Of a stretch of 64,000 nt of DNA, positions 60,455 through 64,000 are shown one piece after another. The position numbers and the translations under genes are program-made. The DNA lies in contig NZ_CP074380.1 in assembly GCF_022695595.1 (NCBI RefSeq), positions 5,196,001-5,260,000 of the forward strand. The letters are read 5' to 3'. Each line of letters opens with the position of its first letter. Within the stretch, counting starts at the first letter, position 1. Origin of the DNA: Streptomyces sp. MST-110588. Its GTDB lineage: Bacteria; Actinomycetota; Actinomycetes; Streptomycetales; Streptomycetaceae. The notes under the pieces are model-generated. The model was not told the DNA's origin, searched no databases, and was given only the letters and a program-made list of their open reading frames with translations.

Positions 60455-60603
60455 GTACGTACCTCCAGAATCGGGTGCCGCTCCCCATTGTCCCGCCCCT
60501 CGCAAGTCCTCCCCCGAACGGCCGCGCCGAGGCCGTGGAGGGAGTCGTAGAGGGAGCCGGGGGCGGGTCCTGTGACGGCGGTCGGGCACGCCCCGTACGG
60601 CAG

Positions 60604-62097
60604 TCAGGGCGTGACCCGGTGGTTGCTCAGGTGTTCCCACACCTGCCAGTTGGCTTCCCAGCCGTCCACGCCGTCGCGCAGGAACCTGAGTTTCTCCTCC
60701 AGTTCCGCTCTGCGCCGGTGGGCGTGCGCGTCCGCGGAGCCGCCGGGGAAGGGGACGGTGAGGCCGAGTTGTACGGGTTCGGCGGAAGGGTGGTCATCGA
60801 GCAGCTCGGCGACGCCGGCCCGGCACACCACGATGCACGCGTGGCGGTGCCGGGAGGTCAGTACGCACAGCCGGCCCGTCTCCAGGTGGAAGGCGGTGGC
60901 GTCGGGGCGGCCGGACAGCGGGTGCAGCACGACCGTGACGTCGAACTCGCGGCCCTGGAGGCGGTTCGCGGTGTCCACGGCGACCTCGCCGGTCCCGAGG
61001 GCGGCCAGGGCGGAGCGGACGGCCGCGGCCTGGTCGCGGTGGGCCGTGCCGACCGCGATCCGGTCGGCCGTCAGCGGGACCGGGTCGGGCGAGCGCTCGC
61101 TGATCGCCACCCCGCCGCGGTCCAGCAGCCGCCGCACCACTTGGGCGATCGCCCCCACCGCTTCCGGGTCCGTACGGGGCACGTGCCGGGCGGGCAGCTC
61201 CAGCAGGCCCCAGCCGGTTCCGGCGGCCTCGTCCAGGACGCGGTCCACCCCCGAGCCGTCCGAGGACACGCGGAAATCCAGTCGGCGCTCGCCCGGACCG
61301 GTCCCGCTGTGGAAGGGGGTGTACGGGTAGAACGCGTCGGAGACCAGGGGCGCGGCGGAGGCAGGCAGCCGCCAGGAGACGGGCAGGCGGTGCTGCGGGA
61401 GGCCGGGGTTGTGGGCGAGCAGGGTCGTCACCGCGCTGGCCGACGGGTCGTGGGACAGCCCGGCCCACTGGTCGGCGTCGACCATGCTGAACGGGTCGAG
61501 CTGCCCCGGGTCGCCGACGAACAGCGCCCGTTCGAAGAGTCCCGCGACGGTCAGCAGCGCGTCCGAGCGCATCTGGTACGCCTCGTCCACGATGGCGTGC
61601 GCCCACGGCTCGTCGACCTTGGTGCGGGCCCACTTCGCCGCCGTGGACAGGACGATGTCCAGCCCGGCGAGGTCAGAGATCCTGGCAGAGGTACGGACGG
61701 CGGGGAGGGCGCCGAGCGCCGGGTCGTACGCGCCCGGCTCGCTGCTGTGCAGCCGGCCCACGGGCAGCTCGGGGTCCTTCTCGGCGAGCCGCAGCACCAG
61801 GTCGTCGACCTGGGCGTTGGTCTGCGCGACCACCATCAGCCGGCGTCCGGCGGCGGCCAGCTCGCGGGCGGCCCGGACGACCAGGGTGGACTTGCCCGCG
61901 CCCGGGGGCGAGTCCACGACGACCCCGCGCCGGGTGCCGTGCAGCGTGTCGTGGACGATCGCCTCGGTCGCGGCGGCAGCCGCCGCGCCGGGGTCGGGGT
62001 GCCGGGCGGAGTCCGGGTGCGGGGCGGCGGGGTCCGGGTGCCGGGTGGGGCTCGGTTGCTGGGCGGGGCTTGGTTGCTGGGCGGGGACGTGCGTCAC
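60604..62097 (-). CDS. SF1-type ATPase/helicase
   Basis: A 497-residue P-loop enzyme. A Pro/His-rich repeated head (QQPSPAQQPSPTRHPDP) is followed by motif I SPPGAGKSTLVVRAA, motif II IVDEAYQM, motif III FVGDPGQLDPFS, motif IV-V segments VPLTADRIAVGTAHRDQAAAV and VAVDTANRLQGREFDVTVVL, and ending LCVLTSRHRHACIVV. This order matches superfamily 1 (UPF1/AddA-like) helicases. No nuclease domain is attached. ATG overlaps the upstream gene's stop (ATGA), so it is co-translated with the large unknown protein. Confidence 0.9.
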   Translation of the reverse strand: MTHVPAQQPSPAQQPSPTRHPDPAAPHPDSARHPDPGAAAAAATEAIVHDTLHGTRRGVVVDSPPGAGKSTLVVRAARELAAAGRRLMVVAQTNAQVDDLVLRLAEKDPELPVGRLHSSEPGAYDPALGALPAVRTSARISDLAGLDIVLSTAAKWARTKVDEPWAHAIVDEAYQMRSDALLTVAGLFERALFVGDPGQLDPFSMVDADQWAGLSHDPSASAVTTLLAHNPGLPQHRLPVSWRLPASAAPLVSDAFYPYTPFHSGTGPGERRLDFRVSSDGSGVDRVLDEAAGTGWGLLELPARHVPRTDPEAVGAIAQVVRRLLDRGGVAISERSPDPVPLTADRIAVGTAHRDQAAAVRSALAALGTGEVAVDTANRLQGREFDVTVVLHPLSGRPDATAFHLETGRLCVLTSRHRHACIVVCRAGVAELLDDHPSAEPVQLGLTVPFPGGSADAHAHRRRAELEEKLRFLRDGVDGWEANWQVWEHLSNHRVTP

Positions 62098-63803
62098 AGG
62101 AAATCCTCCGCGGTCACGGGATCGGGGGACTCCACGGGGGCGTCACCGAGGAGATCCGGCGGCGGTCCGCCGTGCGTCCACGGCGTGTTCTCCGGATCGG
62201 GCAGCTCGGGTCCGCCGCGCGGCGCGTGCTCGAAGAGCGTCCAGCACACCCGCTCGCCCTCCTGGGGAACGGAACCCTCCTCCGGCACCTGCCCGCGCCC
62301 CATCCCGTTGGTCAGCCGCACCACCAGCGCGACCGGTTCGGCGTCCGAGGGGCCTTCACTCGCCGGGGCCGCCGCACTTGTGGCATCAGCGCTCCCGGAA
62401 GGCGCGGCGTACGGGGCTGACGCGGCGTACGGGGCTGACAGGGCTGGCGAGACGTACGAGAGGAACTCGGCGGTCTGTGTCCTGCCGTCCGGCAGCGGAC
62501 GGTACAGCTTCACGCCTGCGGACAGGTACGGGCGGTCGGCGGTCAGGAGGGTGACCAGCGGGCGCGGCATCGGGCGTCTGCCCTCGGAGAAGGCCATCTC
62601 CACCGCCGTCACCTCCCCCACCAGCGCCTCCCCGGCCAGCCGCCGGCCGGCCATCACCAGCGGGTCGTCCAGTGCTTCCTGCGCGTCCAGTTGCGCCTGT
62701 GCCGTCTCCCGGGAGGCGAGCTTGTGCGCGGCCGTGATCGCGTCGTCCCGCCTGGGCTGCGGCGGCTCACCGGCCCGTACGCGGTCGCGGTGGGCGGTGT
62801 AGGACCAGCGGTCCCGCTTCCAGCGGTCGGCGACCCGCGCGCCTTCGGGCAGGCCGCGCAGCAGGTCGATGCCGTGCCATACGGCGTCCCACGTGGGCCG
62901 CAGCCGGCTCTCTATGAGGCCGCGGACCTCTTCCGCCGGATCCGGTGACGGGTCGCCCTGCGCCGGAAGGGGCGCCGTGCCAAGGGCGCCGGGCGTCCTT
63001 GCGGCGTCGTAACGGGCCATCGCGGGGGCCAGCAGCTTGTTGTCGAAGGCCGGGTCCGTGGCCGGTCCGGCCGGCGGGCACAGCAACTGGCCGTCCGCGT
63101 CCCGCGCCGTCTCCGCGCGCAGCGCCGCGTCATCGCCCCGCTCGCCCCCGGGAGGGTCGATCCAGCCGAGCAGCGCGCCCAGATGCTGGTCCTCCAGATG
63201 GCTCTGCCCACTGGCCCAGTGGCGGCTGAGCAGCCCCGTCATGGACAGCAGCAGACAGGCGCCGGGCACCCGCGCCCGCTCGCCGAAGTGGGTGAACCAG
63301 CGGCCCAGCAGCGGCACGTGGGGCGGCGCCGGGTGCGGGGCGTCCGGTTCCTGCTCGGCGGTACGGCGGAACCGCATGGAGCGGCCCAGCAGGCGTACGT
63401 ACTCCACGCCCGCCGCGCTGGGCACGATCACCTGCGGCGCGTCGCGGCACAACTCGACCTCGACGGGGACCTTCCGGCCCGTCTCCGGGTCGGTCTCCTT
63501 GCGCTCCTCGATGTCGACGTCGTCCGCGTACCCGTCCACGTACGGCAGGACGTACTCCGCCAGCTCGGCCAGGAAGGCGAAGCGCAGATCGCGGTCGCGC
63601 GGCTGCGGCACGGTGAGTAGCAGCGGCTTCTCCCGGTCCGTGCCGACGAGCGCGCCCAGGGGCGCACCCGCCTCACCCGCGGTGGTCAACGGTACGAAGA
63701 CCAGCGGCCGTTCGGACAGATGGCGGTGGCGCACCGTGGCCAGCGGCTGGGCGCGGCCCGACGCCATGGCCTCCATCCGGGCCAGCATGGTGATCAGTGA
63801 CAT
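62094..63803 (-). CDS. Large conserved unknown, partner of the helicase
   Basis: A 569-residue soluble protein, no membrane helices. Blocks that look conserved: PLLLTVPQPRDRDLRFAFLAELAEYVLPYVDG early, VPSAAGVEYVRLLGRSMRFRRT, HFGERARVPGACLLLSMTGLLSRHWASGQSHLEDQHLGALLGWIDPP, WDAVWHGIDLLRGLPEG, KRDRWSYTAHRDRV and a late WTLFEHAPRGG. Two Ala-rich inserts (about 470-500) carry PYAA repeats. The stop overlaps the helicase start. Not recognised; its fixed pairing with an SF1 helicase suggests a joint DNA or RNA transaction. Confidence 0.8.
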   Translation of the reverse strand: MSLITMLARMEAMASGRAQPLATVRHRHLSERPLVFVPLTTAGEAGAPLGALVGTDREKPLLLTVPQPRDRDLRFAFLAELAEYVLPYVDGYADDVDIEERKETDPETGRKVPVEVELCRDAPQVIVPSAAGVEYVRLLGRSMRFRRTAEQEPDAPHPAPPHVPLLGRWFTHFGERARVPGACLLLSMTGLLSRHWASGQSHLEDQHLGALLGWIDPPGGERGDDAALRAETARDADGQLLCPPAGPATDPAFDNKLLAPAMARYDAARTPGALGTAPLPAQGDPSPDPAEEVRGLIESRLRPTWDAVWHGIDLLRGLPEGARVADRWKRDRWSYTAHRDRVRAGEPPQPRRDDAITAAHKLASRETAQAQLDAQEALDDPLVMAGRRLAGEALVGEVTAVEMAFSEGRRPMPRPLVTLLTADRPYLSAGVKLYRPLPDGRTQTAEFLSYVSPALSAPYAASAPYAAPSGSADATSAAAPASEGPSDAEPVALVVRLTNGMGRGQVPEEGSVPQEGERVCWTLFEHAPRGGPELPDPENTPWTHGGPPPDLLGDAPVESPDPVTAEDFL

Positions 63804-64000
63804 CCCGCCGCTCCTTCCCCGGCACCCGCACCGTCCCGCGCCGCAGCCCCGTCCCGCGCCGCTCCTCCCCGTGCCGTCGGTGCCGTCTGTGCCGCCTCGC
63901 TCAGCGCCTCGGCACGCAGGGCCGCCGCACGGCGCAGAGCCGCCACCGCGGGATCGACGTCCGGGACCGCATACGGGGCCGCATACGCAACCGCGTCCGG
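63794..64000 (-). CDS. 3' end of an upstream gene, start outside the window
   Basis: An open frame from the window edge to the TGA at 63794-63796. The tail reads DPAVAALRRAAALRAEALSEAA then a low-complexity (AARDGA)n and EGAAGCH. Codon bias is Streptomyces-like. Its stop lies inside the next gene (start 63803), a 10-bp overlap, so it is the first visible member of the helicase operon. Too little remains to name it. Confidence 0.6.
   Translation of the reverse strand, partial: PDAVAYAAPYAVPDVDPAVAALRRAAALRAEALSEAAQTAPTARGGAARDGAAARDGAGAGEGAAGCH

Overview
This window is chromosomal DNA of a Streptomyces or very close relative. GC content is extreme, third codon positions are almost all G or C, and GTG starts are common. 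The genes include DasR boxes, SCO0930-type lipoproteins, CbtA/CbtB under a B12 riboswitch, and a cslA-glxA pair. Gene order resembles, from memory, the S. coelicolor SCO29xx region (cysM, nagE2-nagE1-nagF, rph, rdgB, bcp, groES-like, sugE, PBP, ABC permeases). It is then joined to a second block resembling SCO2838 to about SCO2817 (GH6, glxA, cslA, LPMO, cdgA). These names are recalled homologies and were not searched.

Layout. 1-2.2 kb: 3' part of cysM, a CsbD-like stress peptide and a metallo-beta-lactamase-fold hydrolase. 2.3-5.5 kb: N-acetylglucosamine PTS, with two EIIC permeases and a divergent EIIB under three DasR (dre) operators. 5.7-8.4 kb: rph, small proteins, a probably frameshifted gene and rdgB, then tRNA-Leu(UAG) with an HNH nuclease gene behind it. 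9.6-14.9 kb: MHS-type transporter, orphan histidine kinase, bcp, DUF3618 and a GroES-like protein. 15.0-15.5 kb: guanidine-III riboswitch and guanidinium exporter. 15.5-23 kb: class A PBP, an ABC-2 exporter operon, a DUF1707 protein and a GDSL lipase. 23.5-30.8 kb: DUF445, DUF3311 plus sodium/solute symporter, SCO0930-type lipoprotein, DUF6412 plus YidC/Oxa1, and a FAH hydrolase. 30.8-33.9 kb: Gfo/Idh/MocA oxidoreductase plus UPF0303, divergent from a ROK regulator across a near-ideal operator. 34-38.9 kb: NagD-like HAD phosphatase, small membrane and secreted proteins, an SDR/TetR pair, and CbtA/CbtB with a cobalamin riboswitch.

39.5-50.3 kb is a polysaccharide block: GH6 lipoprotein, an inserted MFS/CGNR pair, the glxA-cslA operon, a GntR regulator and two tandem AA10 LPMOs each preceded by paired dre sites. 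Three identical tRNA-Lys(CUU) genes lie at 48.1, 50.2 and 58.6 kb. 50.4-58.5 kb carries an IclR regulator, amidase, luciferase-like monooxygenase, a PAS-GGDEF-EAL protein (cdgA-like) and an M6-like secreted protease. 59-64 kb carries a protein with a tyrosine-glycine repeat head, a small protein, and an overlapping operon of an SF1-type ATPase/helicase with a large unknown partner and a third, truncated gene.

Two themes run through the window. DasR/GlcNAc control links the PTS genes at 2-5 kb with the LPMOs at 48-50 kb. Short tandem repeats (9-21 bp) are unusually dense in intergenic DNA and at gene ends. No CRISPR array, insertion sequence, prophage or biosynthetic cluster was seen.
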